A DNA stretch of 62,410 nucleotides, taken from the NCBI GenBank assembly GCA_015295945.1, contig DVED01000111.1, positions 1 to 62,410 on the forward strand, in the 5' to 3' direction. This DNA comes from Oscillatoriales cyanobacterium M59_W2019_021. GTDB taxonomy: Bacteria; Cyanobacteriota; Cyanobacteriia; Cyanobacteriales; Geitlerinemataceae. The notes under the pieces are model-generated. The model was not told the DNA's origin and did not search any database. It saw only the letters and a program-made list of their open reading frames with translations. The position numbers and the translations under genes are program-made. Of the stretch, positions 55,446 through 62,410 are shown piece after piece; positions within the stretch are counted from its first letter, which is position 1; the number at the start of each line of letters is the position of its first letter.

Positions 55446-55635
55446 CTGAATTTTTCGATAGGATAATGGGAAAAATTGCGGCGAGCTTTTTGGGCGATCG
55501 TCCGCTATATTTGATGTTGTTACAGCATCATAACTACTAATGCTTAGAAGTGGTTATAAAGTTCAAGCGGGGGGTAATCCAATGTGGAATCATGGCGCTT
55601 TATTAAGGTCTGAAGTTTTTGAAAAGGACGATCGA
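55446..55635. other. A+T-rich region before the DarT-macro gene
   Basis: About 190 bases without a gene. AAAAGGACGATCG provides a ribosome-binding site for the ATG at 55636. The composition shifts to A+T-rich from here to about 56.9 kb, as expected for acquired DNA. Confidence 0.4.
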
Positions 55636-56829
55636 ATGGCACGTAAAGTTGGATTTTAAGGACTTTACTATATTACTCACATTGATAATGTAATTTCAAT
55701 TTTACAAAGAGGAATTTTATGTCACAGACGTATTGCACAGGGAGATATTAATTTTACACCAATCTATGATTCTGCGATTATTTCAAATCGTCAACAAAGG
55801 CAAGTAGATGAGAATCGAGTTTTATGGGATTTTGCCAATCTCTACTTTCAACCTCGCAATGCAATGCTGTACCGAGTGATGCGAGAGAAATCACATAAAC
55901 AAATCGCAATCCTCTTGATTAGCCCAACTATTTTAAATCAGAAAGATATATATATTACCAATGGTAATGCAGCAAGCGATAATTCTGCAATTTTTTCTTC
56001 AGTAGAAGGTCGCAGAATAGCGTCAAATATTCGCGATGAAATCGATAAAGAATGGTGGACGGATAGCGATGGTTCTAAACGAAAAATCATGGCTGAATGT
56101 TTAGTACCTGAAAGCGTATCTCCGGAATTAATTCGAGGAATTTATGTTGCTAGCGAATCGGCTAAATCCGAACTGGAGCAACGCATAGTTCAAGCAGCTA
56201 GCAATATTAAATCAGTCCCAGTCACGATCGAACCTAAAATCTTCTTTCAACCCGATTGGAGAAAATCTATTACTCCTAGACTTTCCTTAGTGAAAGGAGA
56301 TATGTTCTTTTCCAAGCATCAAACTTTAACCATTAGCGTTAACTGCGTTGGCGTTATGGCAAAAGGTTTAGCTTCTACTGCAAAACATAGATTTCCAGAT
56401 GTGTATGTAAAATATGAAGATTTATGTAAAAGTCGTGTCCTCAAAATGGGAGTTCCTTACGTTTACAAACGAGAGTCTTCTATCTTTAATAAATTGGCAT
56501 ATGCCAGTTTTGGCATAGAAAATCTAGAACAGCAAACCTGGTTTTTACTGTTTCCTACTAAAGACCATTGGAAAAACAAAGCTAATTTGACGGAAATCGA
56601 AAGCGGATTGATGTGGTTAAGGGATAATTACAAGCAACAAGGGATAGAATCTTTAGCCATGCCAGCACTGGGGTGTGGTCTTGGTCATTTAGAATGGACA
56701 GATGTGGGACCGCTAATGTGCAAATATCTAACCAAAATGGATATTGTGACTTCTATTTATTTGCCAGCCGACAAGAAAGTTTCTGATGAATACCTTTCTG
56801 AAGATTTTTTACTGTCTCAAACTCGGTAA
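55636..56829 (+). pseudogene. DarT-macrodomain fusion interrupted by a stop at codon 8
   Basis: One frame from ATG 55636 to 56829 would encode about 397 residues but has TAA at 55657-55659 (MARKVGF-stop-GLYYITHID). After the stop it continues through the DarT DNA ADP-ribosyltransferase fold (THIDNVISILQRGIL, LWDFANLYFQPRNAMLYRV, KRKIMAECLVPESVSPELI with the catalytic-type Glu). A macrodomain follows (LSLVKGDMFFSKHQTLTISV, NCVGVMAKGLA, PALGCGLGHLEW) like the antitoxin DarG. DarT adds ADP-ribose to thymidine in single-stranded DNA; DarG removes it. No ATG, GTG or TTG follows the stop until ATG 55864, so the part made would lack the N-terminal NAD-binding region and keep the macrodomain. Confidence 0.8.
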
Positions 56830-57058
56830 TTCGAGAAAAACTGAAGGTTGAGATTGACGTAAATTGGGTTGATTTTGCGATCGGGAAGGCGATCGAACGT
56901 GAAAATCGATCGCCTAGATAGCCATTTTTACCTTTGACAATCGCCATCGTTGCCAAGTCGCAATCAGGCATTATCCAGAACAATTTTCACCGCGTGTCGC
57001 AGAGACGATCGTAAAATAAGAAGATGCCTTGGCGTGTCCCGAATTGAAAGGAGTCCCG

Positions 57059-59659
57059 ATGCCGAACGTTTACTTGGATGTGGAACAAAACGGTCGCCGA
57101 TCGTTTGAGTTACCCGGTGCTAAACCTCACTATAATCCTGATCGTCCCGGACAGGTCGAACATATTTTTCTCGATTTGGTGCTCAACATTGCCTGTCGCA
57201 GTTTTCGGGGAACGTGCAGCATTCGCCTCAACCCGGTACGGGACGGGATTTCGCGCCTCACCTTAGATGCCGTCAACCTCTACATCGAAGCGGTGAAGGT
57301 GGGGGGAGTTTCCCAAAAATTTGACTGCGACGGGGAACAGTTGCACGTTGTCCTGACAGAACCCACCCAAGCGGGAGTTCCCATTACTTTAGAAATTACC
57401 TACGGCGTCGATAAACCCCAACGGGGACTTTATTTCATTCATCCCGACGAGCATTACCCGAAAAAACCCGTCCAAGTGTGGACTCAGGGAGAGGATGAGG
57501 ATTCCCGGTTCTGGTTTCCCTGTTTCGACTATCCCGGACAACTGGCAACTTCGGAAATTCGAGTGAGAGTGCCACAACCTTATATGGCAATTTCCAACGG
57601 GGAACTCATCGCCACGGAATGCGGGGAGAAAGACACGACGTATCATTGGTCGCAGAAACAGGTTCATCCCACGTATTTAATGACGCTGGCGGTGGGGGAT
57701 TTTGCGGAACTGCGGGACGAGTGGCAAGGCAAACCCGTGACCTATTACGTGGAAAAGGGACGGGAAGAGGAGGCGCGTCTCAGTATGGGGAAAACGCCGA
57801 TGGCGATCGAGTTTTTCTCCAATACGTTTGGGTATCCGTATCCGTTCCCGAAATACGCGCAAGTGTGCGTGGATGACTTTATTTTCGGGGGGATGGAGAA
57901 TACTTCCACCACGTTGCTGACCGATCGTTGCTTGATCGACGCGCGCGCGGCGTTGGATAATCGGACGACGGAAAGTTTGGTGGTTCACGAACTGGCACAT
58001 CAGTGGTTCGGGGATTTGGTGGTCATCAAACATTGGTCGCACGCTTGGATCAAAGAAGGGATGGCATCCTATGCTGAGGTGCTGTGGACGGCGCGGGAGT
58101 ACGGTGCGGAGGCGGCGGCGTATTATCGGTTGCAGGAGGCGCGATCATATTTGAGCGAGGATAGCGGTCGGTATCGCCGTCCCATTGTGACTCACGTTTA
58201 CCGAGAGGCGATCGAACTGTACGATCGTCACTTATACGAAAAAGGATCGTGCGTTTATCACATGATTCGCGCCGAATTGGGCGATGAGTTATTTTTTAAG
58301 GCGATCGCCACTTTCGTCAACGACAACGCCCACCAGACGGTGGAAACGGTGGATTTGTTGCGGGCGATCGAGAAGGCAACAGGGCGCAATTTGTTGTTCT
58401 TATTCGACCAATACGTCTATCGCGGCGGACACCCGGATTACAAGGTTTCCTACTCCTGGGATGGCGATAGCAATTTGGCAAAAGTGACGGTTACGCAAAC
58501 CCAAGCAACAGAAGGAAATACGCTCAATGACAGCAATTTGTTCGATTTAAAAATTCCGATCGCCTTCGGGTTTACCTCAGAAGACGCGGAAACTCCAACG
58601 TTAAAAACCTTCTCTGTCCGCGTTCGTGAAAAAGAGCAAAGTTTCTACTTCCCCTTAGAAGAAAAGCCTCACTTTATCAGTTTCGATGCGGGAAATCACA
58701 TCCTCAAAACTGTTGAGTTAGAGTATCCTTTACCGGAACTAAAAGCGCAATTGCAGCACGATCCTGATCCGATTTCCCGAATTTACGCCGCACAGGCGAT
58801 CGCCAAAAAAGGTGGATTGGAAGCGGTTAAAGCGCTATCGGAAGCCTTAATTAACGATCGATTTTGGGGCGTACGATCGGAAGTTGCCAAGTCTCTAGCA
58901 ACCATCGAACTCGACGAAGCTTTTGACGGATTGGTTGCCGGATTGAACGATCTCGAAGCGCGAGTTCGCCGCGCCGTTATTGAGGCTTTAGCGGATATCA
59001 AAACCTACGCCAGTTACAAAGCGATTAAGAATTTCGTCAAAAAAGGCGATCCTAGCTATTACGTAGAAGCGTCAGCTTGTCGGGCGATCGGGGCGATCGC
59101 TGCTGCCAATTTAGGAGAAAAACCCAGCGAAAAGAAAGTCATCAAACGCTTGAAGTGGGTGTTAGAAACTAAAGCCGGATGGAACGAAGTGGTTCGCAGT
59201 GGAGCGATCGGCGGTTTGAGTTATCTCAAAACATCGGAAGAGGCTTTAAATCTGATTTTAGAGTATACCGAACCCGGAGTTCCCCAAGCGTTACGGCTAG
59301 CCTCTATTCGCGCATTGGGAGCCATTTCTACGGGGCAAACTCCAACGAATTTAGAACGCATTTTAGAACGGTTATCGCAACTTTCCCGAGAAACTTTTTT
59401 CTTAACTCAAGTTGCTGTCGTCGCGGCTTTAGGACAAATGGAAACTCCCAAAGCCATGTCGATCGCCCGATCGCTTGCCGAACAATCTCCCGACGGTCGA
59501 GTGAAGCGAATTGCCGAAGAAACCCTCTCCAAAATTCAGAAAAACATTGGTTCTGACAAAGCCGTTCAACAGTTACGCCAAGAACTCGATCGCCTGAAAA
59601 AAGACAACCAAGAACTTCGCAGTCGCCTAGAAAACCTAGAAGCCAAAACAAAATCGTAG
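57059..59659 (+). CDS. M1-family aminopeptidase with C-terminal HEAT repeats and coiled coil
   Basis: 866 residues. The substrate-binding FGGMENTSTT (GAMEN type) is near 285, the zinc motif VVHELAHQWFGDLV (HExxH) near 325, with the third ligand in WIKEGMASYAEVLW. From about 560 a series of HEAT-like helical repeats runs to 840 (DPISRIYAAQAIAKKGG, NDLEARVRRAVIEALADIK, LRLASIRALGAIS). The end is a coiled coil (LRQELDRLKKDNQELRSRLE). It removes N-terminal residues from peptides in the cytoplasm. ATG 57059 (MPNVYLDVEQ) has AAGGAG upstream. Confidence 0.94.
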   Translation: MPNVYLDVEQNGRRSFELPGAKPHYNPDRPGQVEHIFLDLVLNIACRSFRGTCSIRLNPVRDGISRLTLDAVNLYIEAVKVGGVSQKFDCDGEQLHVVLTEPTQAGVPITLEITYGVDKPQRGLYFIHPDEHYPKKPVQVWTQGEDEDSRFWFPCFDYPGQLATSEIRVRVPQPYMAISNGELIATECGEKDTTYHWSQKQVHPTYLMTLAVGDFAELRDEWQGKPVTYYVEKGREEEARLSMGKTPMAIEFFSNTFGYPYPFPKYAQVCVDDFIFGGMENTSTTLLTDRCLIDARAALDNRTTESLVVHELAHQWFGDLVVIKHWSHAWIKEGMASYAEVLWTAREYGAEAAAYYRLQEARSYLSEDSGRYRRPIVTHVYREAIELYDRHLYEKGSCVYHMIRAELGDELFFKAIATFVNDNAHQTVETVDLLRAIEKATGRNLLFLFDQYVYRGGHPDYKVSYSWDGDSNLAKVTVTQTQATEGNTLNDSNLFDLKIPIAFGFTSEDAETPTLKTFSVRVREKEQSFYFPLEEKPHFISFDAGNHILKTVELEYPLPELKAQLQHDPDPISRIYAAQAIAKKGGLEAVKALSEALINDRFWGVRSEVAKSLATIELDEAFDGLVAGLNDLEARVRRAVIEALADIKTYASYKAIKNFVKKGDPSYYVEASACRAIGAIAAANLGEKPSEKKVIKRLKWVLETKAGWNEVVRSGAIGGLSYLKTSEEALNLILEYTEPGVPQALRLASIRALGAISTGQTPTNLERILERLSQLSRETFFLTQVAVVAALGQMETPKAMSIARSLAEQSPDGRVKRIAEETLSKIQKNIGSDKAVQQLRQELDRLKKDNQELRSRLENLEAKTKS

Positions 59660-59712
59660 GGTGTGTTGAGGAACGAAACGCACCATTACCAATTACCAAT
59701 TACCAATTACCA
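59658..59712. repeat. Dispersed fragment plus TTACCAA heptamers
   Basis: GTAGGGTGTGTTGAGGAACG (complement of a piece near 24331) and four TTACCAA-type units that reach the cupin ATG. Confidence 0.75.
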
Positions 59713-60075
59713 ATGCCCAAGTTTATTGAAAATCCGGCGATCGTGGAATCGGCGGGAAACCTCCCCAAAAAGATCGAAGAATTCGTCGGTCGAGTCAATA
59801 CTGGAGATAGCCAAATTAGCATTGCCCGAATGACCTCTCCTGAAGGTTGGGAAGAACCCGGTCAGCGTCCCGAATTTCAGGAAATTACGGTCGTTTTAGA
59901 AGGAACGATTGTGGTGGAATTTGAAGGGGGAACGCGGGAAGTTAATGCGGGAAGTGCGATCGTTGCCGAACCGGGAGAATGGGTGCGATATCGCACTCCC
60001 AAACCCGGCGGGGCGCATTATATTGCCATTTGTTTGCCTGCCTTTTCTCCAGATATCGTCCATCGGGATTTTTGA
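59713..60075 (+). CDS. Cupin-domain protein
   Basis: 120 residues of single cupin fold: SIARMTSPEGWEEPGQRPEF, EFQEITVVLEGTIVVEFEGG, VNAGSAIVAEPGEWVRY. Canonical metal His of motif 1 is largely replaced, so metal binding is doubtful. I cannot name a substrate. It starts within a CCAATGCCC repeat unit and lies 54 bases after the aminopeptidase and 73 before the ADP-ribosylglycohydrolase, all in one direction, so the three may be co-expressed. Confidence 0.8.
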   Translation: MPKFIENPAIVESAGNLPKKIEEFVGRVNTGDSQISIARMTSPEGWEEPGQRPEFQEITVVLEGTIVVEFEGGTREVNAGSAIVAEPGEWVRYRTPKPGGAHYIAICLPAFSPDIVHRDF

Positions 60076-60147
60076 TAAGTGATAAGTAATAAGTAATAAT
60101 TAATAAGTTTGACATCTGTCTAAAGCTAAAGAATTCGATCGAAGAAA
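60076..60147. repeat. AATAAGT heptamer run
   Basis: Four to five AAGTAAT-type units follow the cupin stop codon. Confidence 0.7.
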
Positions 60148-61194
60148 ATGATGCCAAAACCACAAACTCAATATGACGCGGCAATGGGGTGTTTGCTGGG
60201 GGCATTATCCGGAGATGCGGCGGGGGCAACCTTGGAATTTTGGGGGCGCAAACCTACCGTAGAAGATGTCGATTGGGCGATGCAAATGTCCGGCGGCGGA
60301 GTTTGGAATGTTGCCCCCGGACAAATTACCGACGATGGAGAATTAACGCTGTGTTTGGCACAAGCATTAGCAGAAAGTTCCCATTTTGATATCGAATCGA
60401 TCGCCCGAAATTACGCCAGATGGGTCGATTCAAATCCATTTGATATTGGCAGTACGACGGCAAAATCTTTAGGGGCTTACGCACGAGTAACCTTGTCCAA
60501 TCTATTCGCCAAAAATCGCTATGCTGCTACCATGACGCAAGCGGCTGCTGAACGCTGTATGAGTTCTAAAGCCAATGGTTCTTTGATGCGAATTTCTCCT
60601 TTAGGACTTTGGGGATTTCGATCGAGCGATCACGAATTAGCTAATTTTGCCCGCCGAGATTCGCAGCTATCCCATCCTAACCCCAGTTGCGGATATGCAG
60701 CCGCTTGTTATGTTATTGCGATCGCCAGTTTGATGAGAGAATTGGGCGATCGAATGGTTGCTTTCCAGAATGCAAAAAATTGGTTGAAATCGCAAATTGA
60801 AGGAAATCGCAACCCATTAGAATTAGCCTCTCGTGAAGAAGTTCTCGGTTGGCTGAACGATGCCGAAACGAATACAATTATCGAGTATTCCCCGCACGAA
60901 GGTTTCGTAAAAATAGCCTTTACCCATGCGTTTCGCCATTTATTATTAGGTTCGGATTACGAAACTGCCATTCGGGAAACCCTAGCGGGTGGCGGCGATA
61001 CCGATACCAATGCTTGTATCGTCGGCGGATTGATTGGTGCAGCTTGCGGCGTCGATGCTATTCCCGAAACGATGAAACGTGCCGTTCTGAATTGCGATAC
61101 AAAGTTAGGACAAAATCCCCGACCTGAATTTTTAAACGCACAACAAGTTCCTTTTTTGGTCGAACGGTTACTCCGTTCGCGTAACGCCGGGTAG
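60148..61194 (+). CDS. ADP-ribosylglycohydrolase family protein
   Basis: 348 residues of the DraG/ARH fold. Motifs are GCLLGALSGDAAGATLEFWG at the start, GQITDDGELTLCLAQAL (the TDD metal motif), KANGSLMRISPLGL and LAGGGDTDTNACIVGGLIGA (the second Asp cluster holding Mg2+). It should remove ADP-ribose from proteins, nucleic acids or small molecules. DraG itself regulates nitrogenase, but no DraT is here. A DarT-type transferase lies 3.3 kb upstream, making it possible that this enzyme acts on the same modification. Confidence 0.92.
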   Translation: MMPKPQTQYDAAMGCLLGALSGDAAGATLEFWGRKPTVEDVDWAMQMSGGGVWNVAPGQITDDGELTLCLAQALAESSHFDIESIARNYARWVDSNPFDIGSTTAKSLGAYARVTLSNLFAKNRYAATMTQAAAERCMSSKANGSLMRISPLGLWGFRSSDHELANFARRDSQLSHPNPSCGYAAACYVIAIASLMRELGDRMVAFQNAKNWLKSQIEGNRNPLELASREEVLGWLNDAETNTIIEYSPHEGFVKIAFTHAFRHLLLGSDYETAIRETLAGGGDTDTNACIVGGLIGAACGVDAIPETMKRAVLNCDTKLGQNPRPEFLNAQQVPFLVERLLRSRNAG

Positions 61195-61306
61195 GGATCG
61201 AGGGTTTCCCCACCCAATTAGAAAGACTCACATCTTGCAGCAGTCACAATAACCCGCCTGGGGTTTAAAACCCAGGCTAATAGTTCAACTCCATTAAAAT
61301 GGACTA
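61195..61306. other. Intergenic region with near-palindrome
   Basis: GCCTGGG...CCCAGGC near 61255-61280 forms a hairpin. It might act as a transcription end for the glycohydrolase gene. Confidence 0.5.
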
Positions 61307-61431
61307 ATACCATTTTTCAAAAATAGTTGGAGACAAAGGATCTCGCCCTCTTCCCCCAACCCCTTCTCCCAACCTTGGGAGAAGGGGAGTCAGAAGTCCA
61401 GATTTTTCTCAGGAATTATGAAAAATGGTAT
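61307..61431. mobile_element. MITE-like element, 125 bp, 13-bp terminal inverted repeats
   Basis: Perfect 13-bp ends (ATACCATTTTTCA and TGAAAAATGGTAT) enclose 99 bases with an inner hairpin CTTCTCCCAACCTTGGGAGA-type and CCCCAACCCC pieces. No open frame inside, so it would be moved by a transposase encoded elsewhere. A target-site duplication is not clear. Confidence 0.7.
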
Positions 61432-61458
61432 AAGGATCTCTTAATTAATTGCACTTTT

Positions 61459-61530
61459 GGCAGTTTGTGACGGCTCAAACGTCGAGGATTCCTTCGGGTT
61501 GGGTTCAGAATTTGAATTTTTCGAGGTTCC
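61459..61530. repeat. 72-bp dispersed repeat, copy B
   Basis: Same orientation as 5121..5192, about three mismatches. It lies just after the MITE-like element. Confidence 0.8.
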
Positions 61531-61574
61531 CATAAAATTCTTTCCGAGTCTTCTTTAGAAGACTTTCGCTATTA

Positions 61575-61596
61575 GCCTGGAACTTTAGTTCCAGGC
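61575..61596 (-). terminator. Hairpin after the small minus-strand gene
   Basis: A perfect 9-bp stem GCCTGGAAC-ttta-GTTCCAGGC. It lies 23 bases beyond the stop codon at 61619. There is no T-run. Confidence 0.5.
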
Positions 61597-61618
61597 GAGT
61601 TCGGAGTCTTACCGAAAT

Positions 61619-61855
61619 TTAGTCGAGAACCAAGTGCCGTACCAACACCCGCATCACTTCACCGGGAATGGCAGTGGGAAGCGGCGGACTCCATTCGGTG
61701 ACTTCGGCAAACCCTCGGCGGTAGAGGGTGTGGATGATGTTGACGACGCCTTGAGGCGTGCCGACGAGCATGATTTTCACCGCTTCGCGTCCGGAAGTCG
61801 ATGGCATTTCTACAACGTCGGTGGTTTGGGCATCCTGGGGATTTTCTTGGAACAT
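61619..61855 (-). CDS. Conserved small cyanobacterial protein, divergent from XRE gene
   Basis: 78 residues. After a polar head (MFQENPQDAQTTDVVEMPST) comes a compact domain REAVKIMLVGTPQGVVNIIH, TLYRRGFAEVTEWSPPLP, TAIPGEVMRVLVRHLVLD. It reads like a well-conserved cyanobacterial family that I cannot name; its function is unknown. It faces the XRE regulator gene with 119 bases between, and two copies of one palindrome lie in that gap, so the two are probably controlled together. Confidence 0.75.
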   Translation of the reverse strand: MFQENPQDAQTTDVVEMPSTSGREAVKIMLVGTPQGVVNIIHTLYRRGFAEVTEWSPPLPTAIPGEVMRVLVRHLVLD

Positions 61856-61884
61856 TGGGATCTCCTACTTTTGGAACTCAAATC

Positions 61885-61936
61885 TTCGCAGATCTGCGAA
61901 TATGCAAATTATACTGAATCTTCGCAGATCTGCAAA
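61885..61936. promoter_or_regulatory. Twin palindromic operators
   Basis: TTCGCAGATCTGCGAA at 61885-61900 is a perfect 16-bp palindrome; TTCGCAGATCTGCAAA at 61921-61936 is the same with one change. The centres are 36 bp apart. TATACT at 61911-61916 between them may be a -10 box. The layout is that of a repressor binding two sites over a divergent promoter, the XRE protein being the obvious candidate. Confidence 0.75.
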
Positions 61937-61974
61937 TATTTACGAGATTGTCATCTTCTGAGACGATCGAGGGC

Positions 61975-62217
61975 ATGGGAAAAGCGGGAAAAGCCCTCCG
62001 ACAAGTTTTAGAATCTTATGGCATCAGCCAAAATCAGTTAGCCGTCCAAATCGGGGCGAAGCCTTCCGTTGTTTTTCGCTGGTTTCACCAGAAAACCGAT
62101 CCCAGTGGCAACACTATTGATGAAATAGCCAAAGCACTACAGCAAATCGACCCGTCAGCCGCCACCGAGTTCGTGCGGTTGTATTTGGGGGAATATTTGG
62201 ATGAATTAGAAGAATAA
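61975..62217 (+). CDS. XRE-family helix-turn-helix regulator
   Basis: 80 residues from ATG 61975. The HTH is LRQVLESYGISQNQLAVQIG...PSVVFRWFHQKTDPSGNTID, then EIAKALQQIDPSAATEFVRL. It is a small DNA-binding protein with no other domain. The twin palindromes upstream suggest that it represses itself and the divergent small gene. An upstream extension to 61948 adds nine residues and runs out of the operator region. Confidence 0.85.
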   Translation: MGKAGKALRQVLESYGISQNQLAVQIGAKPSVVFRWFHQKTDPSGNTIDEIAKALQQIDPSAATEFVRLYLGEYLDELEE

Positions 62218-62268
62218 GATCGGATCGGGGGATGGTGCGTTTCGTGCCTCAACGCACCCTACGAAAAC
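62218..62268. repeat. Dispersed GGTGCGTTTCGTGCC fragment
   Basis: Related to the pieces at 24331 and 59658. It lies between the XRE gene and the convergent CHAT gene. Confidence 0.6.
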
Positions 62269-62410
62269 TTAATTCGCTTCGCCGATTAACGTAAACGCCG
62301 CCCAATGACTGGGTTCGGGATGCTGCTGCATCGTCGTCAGCATGGCTTGACGCAAGGCTTGGGCTTTATCGCCACTTTCCTGCCAATTCCGGTAAAACTG
62401 CTGCATCAAC
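62269..62410 (-). CDS. C-terminal end of a CHAT-domain protein (partial)
   Basis: The last 46 codons of a minus-strand gene that leaves the window: LMQQFYRNWQESGDKAQALR, then QAMLTTMQQHPEPSHWAAFT and LIGEAN before TAA. This is the standard ending of CHAT (caspase HetF-associated TPR) peptidase domains, frequent in cyanobacteria and often preceded by TPR repeats. The catalytic His-Cys pair lies outside the window. Confidence 0.8.
   Translation of the reverse strand, partial: LMQQFYRNWQESGDKAQALRQAMLTTMQQHPEPSHWAAFTLIGEAN

Overview
The window is chromosomal DNA from a cyanobacterium, most likely a filamentous or otherwise larger-genome lineage. The evidence is psaD followed by trpE, a P-II gene with an NtcA-type site, an RNA-binding protein gene paired with rpsU, a cyanoexosortase, an EbsA-like protein, a DUF3493 protein, a bacterial-type metallothionein, many CGATCG/GCGATCGC (HIP1-like) octamers, and intergenic heptanucleotide repeats (CCCCAAA, CATTACC, CACTAAC, AATAAGT types). 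StpA (glucosylglycerol-phosphate phosphatase) suggests salt tolerance. Base composition is about 50-53% G+C, with A+T-rich patches at about 8.2-9.7 kb and 55.5-56.9 kb that look acquired.

Layout. 0.2-7.5 kb: a DUF3352 protein, an EbsA-like protein, a GT2 glycosyltransferase, an NblR-like response regulator, a 55-residue metallothionein with an SmtB-type operator, a DegT aminotransferase and cyanoexosortase B. 7.5-10.7 kb: an accessory patch with a ribbon-helix-helix protein, a decayed HaeIII-like (GGCC) restriction-modification pair (frameshifted methyltransferase, truncated nuclease) and a kinase-GUN4 gene broken by deletion. 11-19.3 kb: housekeeping genes (ABC1 kinase-like protein, SGNH lipoprotein, YjbQ, StpA, MurJ, SfsA, P-II). 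19.5-25.4 kb: two tandem pentapeptide-repeat paralogues and several small cyanobacterial proteins. 25.5-33.9 kb: SdhA, Uma2 nuclease, sulfotransferase, carotenoid oxygenase, FHA-PrsW protease and peptide deformylase. 34.5-41.8 kb: two rpsU paralogues, an ABC ATPase, a LysM-M23 peptidase with a long structured leader, TrmL, DUF4336 and an RRM protein. 42-53 kb: CysK, a CSP41-like epimerase, a broken histidine kinase, a GNAT acetyltransferase, two large sensor kinases, a dihydroorotase-like protein and a double histidine phosphatase. 53-62.4 kb: psaD-trpE, then an accessory tail with a DarT-macrodomain fusion interrupted by a stop codon, an M1 aminopeptidase, a cupin, an ADP-ribosylglycohydrolase, a MITE-like element, a small gene/XRE divergent pair with twin palindromic operators, and the end of a CHAT-domain gene.

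The most striking signals are these. (1) The remains of a GGCC-specific restriction-modification system sit in DNA where GGCC is very rare by eye, while CCGG is common. (2) A single-chain DarT toxin-macrodomain gene has lost its start to a TAA at codon 8, and an ADP-ribosylglycohydrolase lies 3.3 kb away. (3) Two exact copies of the Yfr1 core motif lie 118 bp apart, one inside a Yfr1-like fold. (4) Two identical-core palindromes form a likely autoregulatory switch in front of the XRE gene. (5) A histidine phosphatase gene appears to start with CTG. (6) Long inverted repeat pairs built from heptanucleotide repeats flank gene blocks, and in several places these repeats have been taken into coding sequence. 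All calls come from reading the sequence; no database search was run.
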